Source: a virus
DNA length: 32,046 nucleotides
Direction: 5' to 3' (one strand)
Virus record (IMG/VR): IMGVR_UViG_3300045136_000090
Span: 1-32,046 of that record
Of this stretch, positions 6,950-14,271 are shown one piece after another. Position 1 is the first letter of the stretch. Each line of letters opens with the position of its first letter. Position numbers and translations under genes: made by a program. A model generated the notes under the pieces. The model made no database searches. It worked only from the letters and a program-made list of their open reading frames with translations, and was not told where the DNA came from.

Positions 6950-7375
6950 ATGATTAAATCGGATACATTTATTAGCGTTGAAGAATATAAGGGCATTTGG
7001 ACAAGAGAAGAAGTAGCCAAGCAAACCGACAAAGTATTTTTATTTGGAGATAATACTGAGGATAGGCTAAAAACCAAATATATTCCGACTTCAACACAAG
7101 CAGTAATTCGGGGTTTACCTAATGCTATTGGTATTGATACAAAGAAAAATAGAGGGGCGGATGAAAATTCATACTTCACAGACGCTGATTTTGAACAATT
7201 CAAAAAACAAGTAGATGAAGCTATCCAAAAAGCTAAAAATAGTGGTAAAATTATTGTAATACCTGCTGGTGGTATTGGTACTGGTAAAGCAATGTTGAAG
7301 GAGAAAGCCCCGAAATTATTTGATTATTTACAGCAAGAACTTAATAAATTGAAAGGTATAGATGAAATTCTTTAG
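6950..7375 (+). CDS. Macro-domain-like protein (DUF7831-like), probable cargo gene
   Basis: The 141-residue protein contains VFLFGDNTEDRL, STQAVIRGLPNAIGIDTKKN, ENSYFTDADFEQF and IIVIPAGGIGTGKAMLKEKA. The FGDN...QAVIRGxPNAxGIxTK plus PAGGIGTG pattern recurs in an uncharacterised phage/bacterial family. The Gly-rich loop after a hydrophobic strand suggests nucleotide or ADP-ribose binding, as in macro domains. It has no strong RBS, and hairpins lie on both sides (6834-6887 and 7445-7505). It therefore looks like an independently transcribed 'moron' insert between replication genes. A role in countering or modifying host NAD/ADP-ribose signalling is possible but speculative. Confidence 0.55.
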   Translation: MIKSDTFISVEEYKGIWTREEVAKQTDKVFLFGDNTEDRLKTKYIPTSTQAVIRGLPNAIGIDTKKNRGADENSYFTDADFEQFKKQVDEAIQKAKNSGKIIVIPAGGIGTGKAMLKEKAPKLFDYLQQELNKLKGIDEIL

Positions 7376-7444
7376 TAAATTAACCCAGAAATTCTTAATT
7401 TTGCAATTAGAAATTAACAGTTTAGTGTAAGAATTTGCCAACAA

Positions 7445-7505
7445 AGCCCCAAAGGATACCAGCCTTCCTTAAGCTAAGCTGTTAATTTCTGTATCCTGAG
7501 GGGCT
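7445..7505 (+). terminator. Three-tier nested hairpin downstream of cargo gene
   Basis: The outer stem AGCCCC (7445-7450) pairs with GGGGCT (7500-7505). The inner stem GGATAC (7454-7459) pairs with GTATCC (7491-7496). The innermost CAGC (7460-7463) pairs with GCTG (7478-7481). ACTTATTTT follows. It ends 22 bases before the initiator gene ATG, whose RBS (AAGAGGTG) lies outside the stem. It is plausible as a terminator for the cargo gene or as a leader structure for the initiator gene. The architecture parallels the 6834-6887 element. Confidence 0.5.
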
Positions 7506-7526
7506 ACTTATTTTAAGAGGTGTAAA

Positions 7527-8408
7527 ATGAGTAAATTCTATTCAAAAGAAAGATACGGGACTGTCCCGAATGATGTGCTTAATAATCCTGATGTTTCATT
7601 AAAGGCGAAGGGATTATTTGCTTTTATTCAGTCTAAGCCCGATGGTTGGAAGTTTTCGGTCGAACGGATTGCGTTACAGACAAAAGACGGTATCGAGTCA
7701 ATAAGAACAGCGATGAAAGAATTAGAAGAAGCGGGATACTTAAAAAGGACTCCATTAAAGAATGAAGAAGGCAAGTGGGACGGTTATAATTATGTCCTTT
7801 CTGCTAATCCAACACTGATAATTGAGGAAATTCCGTCGTCAGAAAACCTAACGACGGATTTGCTATTAACGGATAACTACCCAACCCTTAGTAATAAAGA
7901 ATATAGTAAAAAAGAAAAAGTAAACAACATAAAGACAGACATGTCAACTACCGTTGACGACTGTCTTCCTATAATAGAAAAATGGAACGCATTCGCCTCC
8001 CAGAATAATCTTTCTCAGGTTAGAGACTTAACCCCTACTCGTAAGAAGAAACTCTTGGCACGGCTTAAAAACAAGAAGTTTGATATTGACAAGATTTTAG
8101 AGATGGCTTCCAAGAGTGATTTCCTGATGGGCAGGTCGCCGAGAGGCTGGAAGTTAAATTTCGATTTTCTGATCAGGAATGATGATAACTTTATCAAGAT
8201 ATTAGAAGGCGGTTACGGAATATCCAAACCTAAGGGTTACTCTTATGAAGAAGTGTTAAAGATTACAGGTGGTAAAATCGCTGGCAAGTTCCAGAAGGCA
8301 CAGGACGGATTATGGTATGCGATTAAACGAACGGAAACGGGGTCTGGTGGCACGAACTCAAGCCGACCTATACTACCTATCGGGTTAGACAAAGAAAGTG
8401 GTTTATAA
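7527..8408 (+). CDS. Phage replication initiator / replisome organiser protein
   Basis: The 293-residue protein has an N-terminal winged-helix block: VPNDVLNNPDVSLKAKGLFAFIQSKPDGWKFSVERIA, then SIRTAMKELEEAGYLKR. This is the usual helix-turn-helix of phage initiators and DnaD-like proteins. A charged linker follows. The C-terminal domain runs NDLTPTRKKKLLARLK... and ends RGWKLNFDFLIRNDDNFIKILEGGY, a tail widely shared by phage replication proteins. It likely binds the origin and loads the DnaB-type helicase encoded two genes downstream. The first domain fits the 'replication protein O'-like group; no specific symbol is assigned. The RBS is AAGAGG. Confidence 0.75.
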   Translation: MSKFYSKERYGTVPNDVLNNPDVSLKAKGLFAFIQSKPDGWKFSVERIALQTKDGIESIRTAMKELEEAGYLKRTPLKNEEGKWDGYNYVLSANPTLIIEEIPSSENLTTDLLLTDNYPTLSNKEYSKKEKVNNIKTDMSTTVDDCLPIIEKWNAFASQNNLSQVRDLTPTRKKKLLARLKNKKFDIDKILEMASKSDFLMGRSPRGWKLNFDFLIRNDDNFIKILEGGYGISKPKGYSYEEVLKITGGKIAGKFQKAQDGLWYAIKRTETGSGGTNSSRPILPIGLDKESGL

Positions 8409-8471
8409 GCGATTTATGGAAGCCGTTTTAAGCAAAAAATCACTTAACTTATTATAAAATAAGGAGTTAAT

Positions 8472-8705
8472 ATGGAAGAGAAAATTTTATGCTGGACAAA
8501 ACAAAAACCAGATAAACCCTGTGTATTTTTAACAAGGATTTGGGATAAAAAATTAGAGAAATATGATTATTATGTTTGGCGATTTGAGAAAGCCGAATGT
8601 AATGGCGAATGGTATTTAGCCTGGCTGACAGAGGACGGTGAAGAGTGGGACGATATTTCTGAATGTAATTTTGACGAATATTTGATTTTAGAAATAACAA
8701 ATTAA
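8472..8705 (+). CDS. Small acidic hypothetical protein
   Basis: The 77-residue protein is rich in Trp and acidic residues: KYDYYVWRFEKA and GEWYLAWLTEDGEEWDDISECNFDEYLIL. It looks like a small beta-fold protein. It is preceded by AAGGAG with good spacing and sits between initiator and helicase genes, so it is probably co-expressed with them. Its acidity could suit a protein-binding or DNA-mimic role, but there is no evidence for either. I do not recognise the family. Confidence 0.7.
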   Translation: MEEKILCWTKQKPDKPCVFLTRIWDKKLEKYDYYVWRFEKAECNGEWYLAWLTEDGEEWDDISECNFDEYLILEITN

Positions 8706-8711
8706 AGACTT

Positions 8712-10046
8712 ATGCTGGATACAGAACGATTACCTGATTTAGAGAAGTCAGTTTTAGGAATAATGCTCTCCGAGAATAGGGTAATACCTACTGTTTTAGA
8801 ATATTTAGATGAAGAATGTTTTACTGAGCCGTTGCACATTGACTTATTTAAAACCATAAAAACCTATTACTTAGAAGATACACCGATTGATGTATTAGTT
8901 GCTTATAATGCATTAAAAAATAAATACAAGAAAAGTGTCGTTGAAATATCCGAAATGGTTTCTACTTCTACGACTACTGAACTTAATGCAAAAACCCACG
9001 CTATTTTACTCTTAGAAAAGAAACTTGCACGGAAATTATTAAAATCTACCGAGATTATTAAAAAAGAAATCGAATTAGGAAACCCAATAGATGAAGTAAT
9101 CTACAAAGCCGAAGAACTAATATTTGAAATCGCAACAAAATTTGATGTTAAAAAAGAAATCACAGTCTCTCAGAGCGTAAACGAAGTCGTAAAAGATTTA
9201 GAAGAAGTATTAAAGGGCAATTCAGAAATATTCATAAAAACAGGCTTGATAGATTTTGATAACTTAGCCGGCGGATTAAAGCCCGGAGAACTCATTGTCT
9301 TAGGTGCAAGACCTTCGATGGGAAAGACTTCTTTAGCCGTGTCTATGATCAAAAACATTTCAGTTACTCACCCTGTTTTATTTTTTACATTGGAAATGTC
9401 TCACAAGTCTATCACAACAAAATTACTCTCATTCAAAACAGGCATAACAGCATTTAGGCTTCTTACAGGGAAATATCCAAAAGAAGACAAAATAAGAATA
9501 GGCAAATCCGCAATCGAACTAATGAACCTTAAACTTCTCATAGACGATAACCCCGTGCTGAATATCTATGAATTAAAATCCAAATCGAAAAAGATAAAAC
9601 TTAGAGATGATATAAAATTGATTGTCATTGACTATCTTCAGTTAATCCGAGCCAAAGCCGATACAAGGGAAAGAGAAATCGCACTGATTTCAAGTGAATT
9701 AAAATCCTTAGCCAAGCAATTAGATATACCTATACTTTGTTTAAGTCAATTAAACCGTTCACTTGAAACCAGAGCTGACAAACGACCCACACTTGCAGAC
9801 CTAAGAGAAAGCGGTGCAATCGAACAAGACGCCGACCTTGTTTTATTTCTCTACCGGGATGAATATTATGGAGTAGATGTAGATGACAACGGAAATTCGA
9901 CCAAAGGAATAGCCGAGTTAATCGTAGCAAAAAACCGAAACGGAGCAGTAGGAAAAGTCAAACTTCACTTTAATTCAGAGACGACTGATTTTAACAATTT
10001 AGCAGAAAACAATCAATTAGAAACATATTATAATGACATAATATGA
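8712..10046 (+). CDS. dnaB: Replicative DNA helicase, DnaB family
   Basis: The 444-residue protein has the DnaB layout: an N-terminal helical domain (LPDLEKSVLGIML...), a linker, and a RecA-like ATPase domain. Walker A is GARPSMGKTS (198-207), FFTLEMS follows (224-230), Walker B is LIVIDYLQLI (303-312), and the motif-4 region LSQLNRSLETR / LADLRESGAIEQDAD (about 344-375) is intact. It unwinds DNA 5' to 3' at the replication fork, probably loaded by the initiator encoded just upstream. Length is normal and no intein interrupts the P-loop. The RBS is weak. It overlaps the adenine methyltransferase by ATGA. Confidence 0.95.
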   Translation: MLDTERLPDLEKSVLGIMLSENRVIPTVLEYLDEECFTEPLHIDLFKTIKTYYLEDTPIDVLVAYNALKNKYKKSVVEISEMVSTSTTTELNAKTHAILLLEKKLARKLLKSTEIIKKEIELGNPIDEVIYKAEELIFEIATKFDVKKEITVSQSVNEVVKDLEEVLKGNSEIFIKTGLIDFDNLAGGLKPGELIVLGARPSMGKTSLAVSMIKNISVTHPVLFFTLEMSHKSITTKLLSFKTGITAFRLLTGKYPKEDKIRIGKSAIELMNLKLLIDDNPVLNIYELKSKSKKIKLRDDIKLIVIDYLQLIRAKADTREREIALISSELKSLAKQLDIPILCLSQLNRSLETRADKRPTLADLRESGAIEQDADLVLFLYRDEYYGVDVDDNGNSTKGIAELIVAKNRNGAVGKVKLHFNSETTDFNNLAENNQLETYYNDII

Positions 10047-10702
10047 GTGAGATAAAACTTCCAGAAAGAAATTCTTTCATTCTTGGTGATTGTATGGATT
10101 ATCTGCCGTTATTCCCAGATAAGTATTTTGATTTGGCTATTGTTGATCCGCCGTATGGGATAGGATTCAGCGACTATGAAAGAGGAAGTTTGGGAGAATT
10201 TGTAAGAAGGCGTTATACGAAAGATGAAAAAAAGAAATGGGATTATCGCTTGCCTGACAAAGATTACTTTGACCAACTATTTAGAATCAGTAAAAATAGT
10301 ATAATCTGGGGTGGGAACTATTTTAATTTACCAAGTTGTAAACATTTTATATTTTGGTATAAGAAAAATCCCGTTCCTAATTTTTCAGATGGTGAATTTG
10401 CTTGGACGACTTTTGACAAACCCTCGAAATGCTTCGAATATCCATATTATGGCAATATAAATTCTGAACCAGACAGAATTCACCCAACCCAAAAACCCGT
10501 TGCATTATATCGTTGGCTTTTGAAAAACTATGCAAAGAAAGGCGATTTAATACTTGACACACACGTTGGCAGTGCTTCAAGTCTAATTGCCTGTGTTGAA
10601 TTAGGTTTTGACTACATAGGTTTTGAGAAGGACGAAGAATATTACGAGAAAGCAAGTAAAAGATTAAAATCAGCAACAAGAAAATATGAACTATTCGAAT
10701 GA
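10043..10702 (+). CDS. Adenine-specific DNA methyltransferase (N6/N4 type)
   Basis: The 219-residue enzyme has catalytic DPPYGIGF (35-42) after FILGDCMDYLPLFPDKYFD. A later HPTQKPVALYRWLLKNY is followed by ILDTHVGSASSLIACVELGFDYIGFEKDEEYYE, the SAM-binding motif I near the C-terminus. This is the beta-class order (catalytic motif first), typical of small phage DNA methyltransferases. It methylates the exocyclic amine of adenine, or less likely cytosine. Here DTHVGS replaces the usual DPFxGS, a small deviation in the SAM-binding loop. It is translationally coupled to dnaB. With the C5 enzyme it gives the phage two base modifications, probably against restriction. Confidence 0.9.
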   Translation: MSEIKLPERNSFILGDCMDYLPLFPDKYFDLAIVDPPYGIGFSDYERGSLGEFVRRRYTKDEKKKWDYRLPDKDYFDQLFRISKNSIIWGGNYFNLPSCKHFIFWYKKNPVPNFSDGEFAWTTFDKPSKCFEYPYYGNINSEPDRIHPTQKPVALYRWLLKNYAKKGDLILDTHVGSASSLIACVELGFDYIGFEKDEEYYEKASKRLKSATRKYELFE

Positions 10703-10779
10703 CTTAAACCAAGACAAATTCCCAAAATGAAACACATAAAAACAAAAATCATTAAAAATCTAACTAAAATCAATAAATG

Positions 10780-10805
10780 AATTTGGCACGGGAATTAGGT
10801 ATAAG
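10780..10805 (+). repeat. Left copy of 26-27 bp imperfect direct repeat
   Basis: This copy begins AATTTGGCACGGGAATTAG and runs to 10805; a near-identical copy is at 11229-11255 (two substitutions and one indel). It lies just before the start of the 149-residue gene, where a promoter or leader would be. The rest of the 109-base gap 10703-10811 shows only AT-rich sequence. Confidence 0.6.
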
Positions 10806-10811
10806 TAGTAT

Positions 10812-11261
10812 ATGAAAAAGATAGTGAAATACAATAATTTAGGGCAAATTACTACAGGTCGATTAGTTTATTTTCGTTCAACTGATGTTGAGCAGAAAAA
10901 TTATCACAGGCTATTATGGTCTGTTCCTGATGAATTTCTTTTTCATTTTTATAAAGGGAATAAGATAATAATCAATGATATATCAAAACACAGAAAAGGG
11001 AAAATAGAAAGAATTTTCATTCCTGTTTTGAGAGATTTATTAAATTCTTTGTATTTAGGATTGCCGATAGAAAATAAAAACTTGTCGGCACATTATAACT
11101 TAGCCAAAGAAGCTTTATTATCGGATAAATCATTAAAAAGAAAATATTTGTTTTGGAAAGGCAAAATAAAAAATAAAATTGAAATAGAAGGTAAGACAAT
11201 AAGAAAAACCGCCGAGCCAAATTTGCTTAATTTGGTACGGGAATTAGATAATAAGGAATAA
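10812..11261 (+). CDS. Hypothetical basic protein between direct repeats
   Basis: The 149-residue lysine-rich protein has no family I recognise. It contains two mixed alpha/beta blocks: GRLVYFRSTDVEQKNYHRLL near the start, and FIPVLRDLLNSLYLGLPIE then KRKYLFWKGKIKNKIEIEGK. The high Lys/Arg content fits nucleic-acid binding. No good RBS precedes it, unlike its neighbours. A direct repeat lies upstream and overlaps its 3' end (11229-11255), so the unit may have been acquired or duplicated as a cassette. Its codons look even more A-rich than the surrounding genes. Confidence 0.6.
   Translation: MKKIVKYNNLGQITTGRLVYFRSTDVEQKNYHRLLWSVPDEFLFHFYKGNKIIINDISKHRKGKIERIFIPVLRDLLNSLYLGLPIENKNLSAHYNLAKEALLSDKSLKRKYLFWKGKIKNKIEIEGKTIRKTAEPNLLNLVRELDNKE
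11229..11255 (+). repeat. Right copy of 26-27 bp imperfect direct repeat
   Basis: AATTTGGTACGGGAATTAG, continuing to 11255, matches the copy at 10780-10805. It encodes the last residues (NLVRELDNK) of the unknown gene. The distance between copies is 449 bases. Confidence 0.6.
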
Positions 11262-11283
11262 AAAAAGGAGAAATTAAAAAAAT

Positions 11284-11661
11284 ATGTGTATGACGATATT
11301 TAGTAATGTTGGTTCGATGCTAAAGCCTTCAATAGCAGATAAAGACATAGAAGTTGGGAAAATATTTGAAATAGAAGATGGCAAATACTTATCTTTACTT
11401 ATGAAAACCGAATACCCTCTTAATGAATTATTAACCGAAAAAGAATTTGGAATGAGTTACGAAGGCAAGGGCGAATATAGAATTTATGAGGGCTTACACG
11501 CTTACAGTTATGAGATTGCCTTAAGAAAATATCGAACAAGTGTTAGCTTATTATCTCGCAACGCAATCAGGGCTTGCAAATGTATTATCCCTAAAGGCAC
11601 TAAATATTATACTAATTCTGAGGAATATGTCTCTTTGGCGCTTAAACGGGTAGAAAATTAA
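11284..11661 (+). CDS. Conserved-looking hypothetical phage protein
   Basis: The 125-residue protein starts MCMTIFSN and contains YEGLHAYSYEIALRKYRT followed by the C-terminal pattern ACKCIIPKGTKYYTNSEEYVSL. A 'YEGLHAY...CIIPKGTKYY...EYVS' arrangement recurs, as far as I recall, in uncharacterised phage and prophage proteins of Bacteroidetes. There is no enzymatic motif. An AAAAAAAGGAG Shine-Dalgarno precedes it. It belongs to the run of small middle genes downstream of the adenine methyltransferase. Confidence 0.65.
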   Translation: MCMTIFSNVGSMLKPSIADKDIEVGKIFEIEDGKYLSLLMKTEYPLNELLTEKEFGMSYEGKGEYRIYEGLHAYSYEIALRKYRTSVSLLSRNAIRACKCIIPKGTKYYTNSEEYVSLALKRVEN

Positions 11662-11681
11662 GAATAAAAAGGAGAAATAAA

Positions 11682-12041
11682 GTGGAACAAACAAAACTTT
11701 TATTAGAGGAACTTGCTAAAAAACTCGGGACAACCGTTGAATATTTGTGGGGAGTATTACTAAAACAAGCAAAAGTTGAAGCTATACAATGGACAATCAT
11801 ACTTTTAATTTTTATAATTTATTCATTACTTTGTATAAAGTATTTGTTGTGGGGGCTTAGAGATTGGGATAGTTTTAGTTCAAGCGAAGAAGAACATTAT
11901 TTTACTGTTTGGTTTATATTGGGGGTCATTTGGTGCGTATTTTTTGTTATCATATTAGCCAATGTTACAAATCTTGTAAACGCAATCTTTAACCCTGAAT
12001 ATTGGGCGTTAAAAGAAATTTTAAGTCTTATCAACAAATAA
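11682..12041 (+). CDS. Two-pass membrane protein, GTG start
   Basis: The start is GTG 11682, with AAAGGAG nine bases upstream. The 119-residue product has an N-terminal amphipathic helix (LLLEELAKKLGTTVEYLWGVLLKQ), two transmembrane segments (about 36-58 and 74-98), and a short tail FNPEYWALKEILSLI. The hydrophilic loop between them is acidic (DSFSSSEEEH). The layout recurs in small phage membrane proteins of unknown role, where the NPEYWAL tail is also seen. It could be a holin-like or superinfection-related protein, but it is far from the lysis module, so I do not call it a holin. Confidence 0.65.
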   Translation: MEQTKLLLEELAKKLGTTVEYLWGVLLKQAKVEAIQWTIILLIFIIYSLLCIKYLLWGLRDWDSFSSSEEEHYFTVWFILGVIWCVFFVIILANVTNLVNAIFNPEYWALKEILSLINK

Positions 12042-12054
12042 AAGGAATAATTAA

Positions 12055-12396
12055 ATGGAAAAAATAGAGTTTGAAAAAGAGAAACTTGTAAAAGTATTAA
12101 GAGAAAACCCCGGATTACTAAAAACCTTAGTTGAACACTTCCCAGAAATAAAAGACGAGGTGGTTTATTATGATTTAACCCCTTTAACTTTCAAGGTATC
12201 GGATTATTATATATTTAGCAGAGAACAAAGCATAGAAGCAGGGTTTAGAAATGAAGAGTTTATGCAAGTAAGGAGAAACGGAACTTATGCTTATAAGTCA
12301 TTTTTCCTTAGTTCAGAGTATAATTGGGAGTTACTTAAAGATGAAGAGGGGGCTTTAGTTCTTTTACCGACAATGAAACTAAAAAGTGAGGAATAA
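12055..12396 (+). CDS. Hypothetical phage protein
   Basis: The 113-residue protein has an N-terminal helix (FEKEKLVKVLRENPGLLKTLVEHFPEIKDE) and a beta-rich second half (VSDYYIFSREQSIEAGF, YAYKSFFLSSEYNWELL). AAAGGAA precedes the ATG, and the next gene starts on the base after its stop, implying coupled translation. No family is recognised. It is part of the same small-gene operon. Confidence 0.65.
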   Translation: MEKIEFEKEKLVKVLRENPGLLKTLVEHFPEIKDEVVYYDLTPLTFKVSDYYIFSREQSIEAGFRNEEFMQVRRNGTYAYKSFFLSSEYNWELLKDEEGALVLLPTMKLKSEE

Positions 12397-12627
12397 ATGT
12401 ATCTTCAGCAGATTAAAGAAAAACTATTCGAAAGCGAGATATTATCTCCTTTCGATATTTGCGAAATTATTGATGAAATAGAACACGGAATTTGGCAAAG
12501 CGAAGAAGAAGTCCTTGAATTTATAAAAGACAGAATAAGTTTAGCTATTGAAGATGAAATTAAATTAGAGCGGGAGCTATTAAGATATGGAATTAAACAT
12601 AGAGAAGATTTTCCAGAACAAGATTGA
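12397..12627 (+). CDS. Small acidic helical hypothetical protein
   Basis: The 76-residue, strongly acidic, all-helical protein (FDICEIIDEIEHGIWQSEEEVLEFIKDRISLAIEDEIKLE) begins immediately after the stop of the preceding gene. The upstream AGTGAGGAA inside that gene serves as the RBS. Its last 41 bases overlap the next frame. No family is recognised. Confidence 0.6.
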   Translation: MYLQQIKEKLFESEILSPFDICEIIDEIEHGIWQSEEEVLEFIKDRISLAIEDEIKLERELLRYGIKHREDFPEQD

Positions 12628-12784
12628 ACCAGAGAAAAAACGGCTTGCTGAGTATATCATTATACTTATGCAGGCATATAACAACGACGGCTACATTTTA
12701 GAGCCAGAGTTGAAATATCTCTATAAAGAGTTCAAAAAACTTTTAGAAGAAAACAAAGACAAAAGTAAAATTTTAATTAAATGA
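12587..12784 (+). CDS. Small helical hypothetical protein
   Basis: The 65-residue Lys/Glu-rich protein (IEKIFQNKIEPEKKRLAEYIIILMQAY and ELKYLYKEFKKLLEENK) is likely two helices, possibly a coiled coil. It overlaps the previous gene by 41 bases, with GAGCGGGAG upstream as a possible RBS. The function is unknown. It is followed by AAAGGAG for the next gene. Confidence 0.55.
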   Translation: MELNIEKIFQNKIEPEKKRLAEYIIILMQAYNNDGYILEPELKYLYKEFKKLLEENKDKSKILIK

Positions 12785-12797
12785 AAGGAGCAATAAA

Positions 12798-13331
12798 ATG
12801 GCTATTGAAGTATTTTTTATCGAAGAAATGGACAAAGTAATCACCGAGAATGAAAGTCTCGACAAGTGGTTAGACACCGTTAAAGAGCTTGGCTTGGAAG
12901 GACAGCTAAGTCTTACATCTGAGGGTAAAACACCAATACCTTTCAGGAAAATGACCCGTGTTGAAAGAGAAGTTTACACACAGCTTTGTCCGGAATATGA
13001 AAATGTTAAAAATTACAAAAGCGACGCAATCCCGCTGAGAGTTCTGTCTTTAATAGCACTTGCAGAAAAAGAAAATTATTTTGGACGCATTGATATATGG
13101 TATGCAACAGAAAATACCGACCCTATTGCTGTCGGATATAAACTTAGACCAGACCAAAAACCTAACGATGTCAGCAGATGGAATAATGACGGTATTTTCC
13201 TAATAGCCCGGTGGGGTGATGAACTTAGAAGTTTCCCTGAACTTCAGAAAATGGCTAAGGAATCTTATATCAGAGACGAAGAAGAAAGACATCAAAAAGC
13301 ACTGATAGAGGCAAACAAGTTCGGTATATAA
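12798..13331 (+). CDS. Hypothetical phage protein next to NinG
   Basis: The 177-residue protein has a conserved-looking middle (RIDIWYATENTDPIAVGYKL... WNNDGIFLIARWGDELRSFPELQKMA). The Arg/Trp-rich C-terminal half resembles unassigned Caudoviricetes proteins found between replication and recombination genes. There is no catalytic motif. The RBS AAAGGAG is ideal. The stop is 4 bases before the NinG start, so they are probably expressed together, and it may be a recombination accessory; that is inference from position only. Confidence 0.65.
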   Translation: MAIEVFFIEEMDKVITENESLDKWLDTVKELGLEGQLSLTSEGKTPIPFRKMTRVEREVYTQLCPEYENVKNYKSDAIPLRVLSLIALAEKENYFGRIDIWYATENTDPIAVGYKLRPDQKPNDVSRWNNDGIFLIARWGDELRSFPELQKMAKESYIRDEEERHQKALIEANKFGI

Positions 13332-13335
13332 AAAA

Positions 13336-13803
13336 ATGAAGAAAAGCAACTTAAACAGCGAACTTGAAAAAACACAGAAGTTGGTAAACCTTTATATCCG
13401 ACTGAAATATGCCATTGAAACCAACGAAGGTTTAATGGCAAAGTGTTATACCTGCGGAAAGACTTGGCTATTACAAACTTCAGAAGATTGGAAAAACTAC
13501 CACGCCGGACACTATTGGAAGGCTGATAAAAAATCCGGGCATCAATCCGTTAGGTTCAATCTAAACAACATCCGTCCACAATGCAAAAAATGCAACACTT
13601 TCAGAGGCGGAATGATGGCGGAATTTGCATTTGCACTCACAGAAGAAATTGGACACGAAGCGGTTCAGAATTTAGGCAGATTAGCAAAAATGCCTAAGAA
13701 ATGGACAATCCAGGAACTACAAGAAATCCAAATGAAGATAAATGAATTGTTCTTATCTGAAGAAATGCAAAGAAAGTTAAAATTTTATAAAAACAAACCT
13801 TAA
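13336..13803 (+). CDS. ninG: NinG/Rap-like recombination endonuclease
   Basis: The 155-residue protein carries a zinc-type CYTCGKTW (C37, C40), AGHYW (57-61), then RFNLNNIRPQCKKCNTFRGG (C83, C86) and FAFALTEEIGHEAVQNL. This is the layout of the lambda NinG (Rap) family, an HNH-like nuclease that resolves Holliday junctions and branched DNA in phage recombination. The length is slightly shorter than lambda NinG and the core motifs are all present. It is the last gene of the plus-strand early block and runs into a bidirectional terminator shared with the minus-strand cluster. Confidence 0.85.
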   Translation: MKKSNLNSELEKTQKLVNLYIRLKYAIETNEGLMAKCYTCGKTWLLQTSEDWKNYHAGHYWKADKKSGHQSVRFNLNNIRPQCKKCNTFRGGMMAEFAFALTEEIGHEAVQNLGRLAKMPKKWTIQELQEIQMKINELFLSEEMQRKLKFYKNKP

Positions 13804-13805
13804 AA

Positions 13806-13835
13806 AATCCCTGCACCCCTAAAGATGCAGGGATT
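13806..13835. terminator. Bidirectional intrinsic terminator between converging genes
   Basis: A perfect 10-bp stem (13806-13815 AATCCCTGCA with 13826-13835 TGCAGGGATT, loop CCCCTAAAGA) lies between the converging ninG and DnaJ-like gene stops. A-rich sequence at 13802-13807 becomes a T run on the minus strand. On the plus strand the tail TTAATCTTAG is less U-rich. Placement and stem strength make a shared terminator likely. Confidence 0.85.
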
Positions 13836-13839
13836 AATC

Positions 13840-14097
13840 TTAGATATAATCTTCTAATTCATCTTCAGGAATATCAATAAACACGAACCCTTCACCACTA
13901 CATTTGTTACAATTCACCGTTAAAAATCTCTTAGGGTAGTAAAATCCGTAATTTGGCATCCAGCCCCTGTCTATAACTTCCGTTCCTTCACCCTGACAAT
14001 TCGGACAAGTAACCATTGTGTCACAATGTTGCCCGCACTTTGAGCAGGTTTTAGAAGGGAACAAGACTTTCGCTTTACAACAATTACTATAAATCAT
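13840..14097 (-). CDS. DnaJ-type zinc-finger protein
   Basis: The 85-residue protein contains CPNCQGEG and CNKCSGEG, two CxxCxGxG repeats as in the DnaJ cysteine-rich domain, plus an N-terminal CSKCGQHC. No J domain is present. Free-standing modules of this kind occur in phages and bacteria and probably bind zinc and a protein or RNA partner. AAGGAG precedes the ATG with good spacing. The upstream gene ends inside this start (ATGA), so they are translated together. It is the last gene of the minus-strand cluster. Confidence 0.8.
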   Translation of the reverse strand: MIYSNCCKAKVLFPSKTCSKCGQHCDTMVTCPNCQGEGTEVIDRGWMPNYGFYYPKRFLTVNCNKCSGEGFVFIDIPEDELEDYI

Positions 14098-14255
14098 CTT
14101 TTTCTCCTTATATTTTTGAACCCTTTTAGTTTTAATTCTTTTTCAAACTCTTTTAAGTCTTTCTTCTCGGTAAACTTTTTCGCCTGAAAATTCTCGCCGG
14201 CTGAAAAATTCACAACATACCCATCTGAAACTAAAAGAATATGATAAAGTTTCAT
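14094..14255 (-). CDS. Mini-protein with basic C-terminus
   Basis: A 53-residue frame has GGAGGAAG just before ATG 14255 and a stop overlapping the next ATG (ATGA, 14094-14097). The sequence MKLYHILLVSDGYVVNFSAG is a short beta unit, followed by a lysine-rich helix ending IRRKR. The strong RBS and coupling make coding likely although the frame is short. No family is recognised. Two tandem 16-bp repeats and a palindrome directly upstream suggest the gene is regulated at its own promoter. Confidence 0.65.
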   Translation of the reverse strand: MKLYHILLVSDGYVVNFSAGENFQAKKFTEKKDLKEFEKELKLKGFKNIRRKR

Positions 14256-14271
14256 TTCTTCCTCCGTAAAT

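Noticed and set aside
10727-10780. 17-residue frame MKHIKTKIIKNLTKINK
   Set aside because: No RBS, A-rich low-complexity composition, and it ends at the direct repeat.
10786-10800. TGGCACG resembling a sigma-54 -24 element
   Set aside because: The matching -12 GC element is absent at the required distance (AG is found instead).
11682-12041. Two-pass membrane protein as the holin
   Set aside because: It lies in the middle-gene block far from endolysin; nothing specific to holins is seen.
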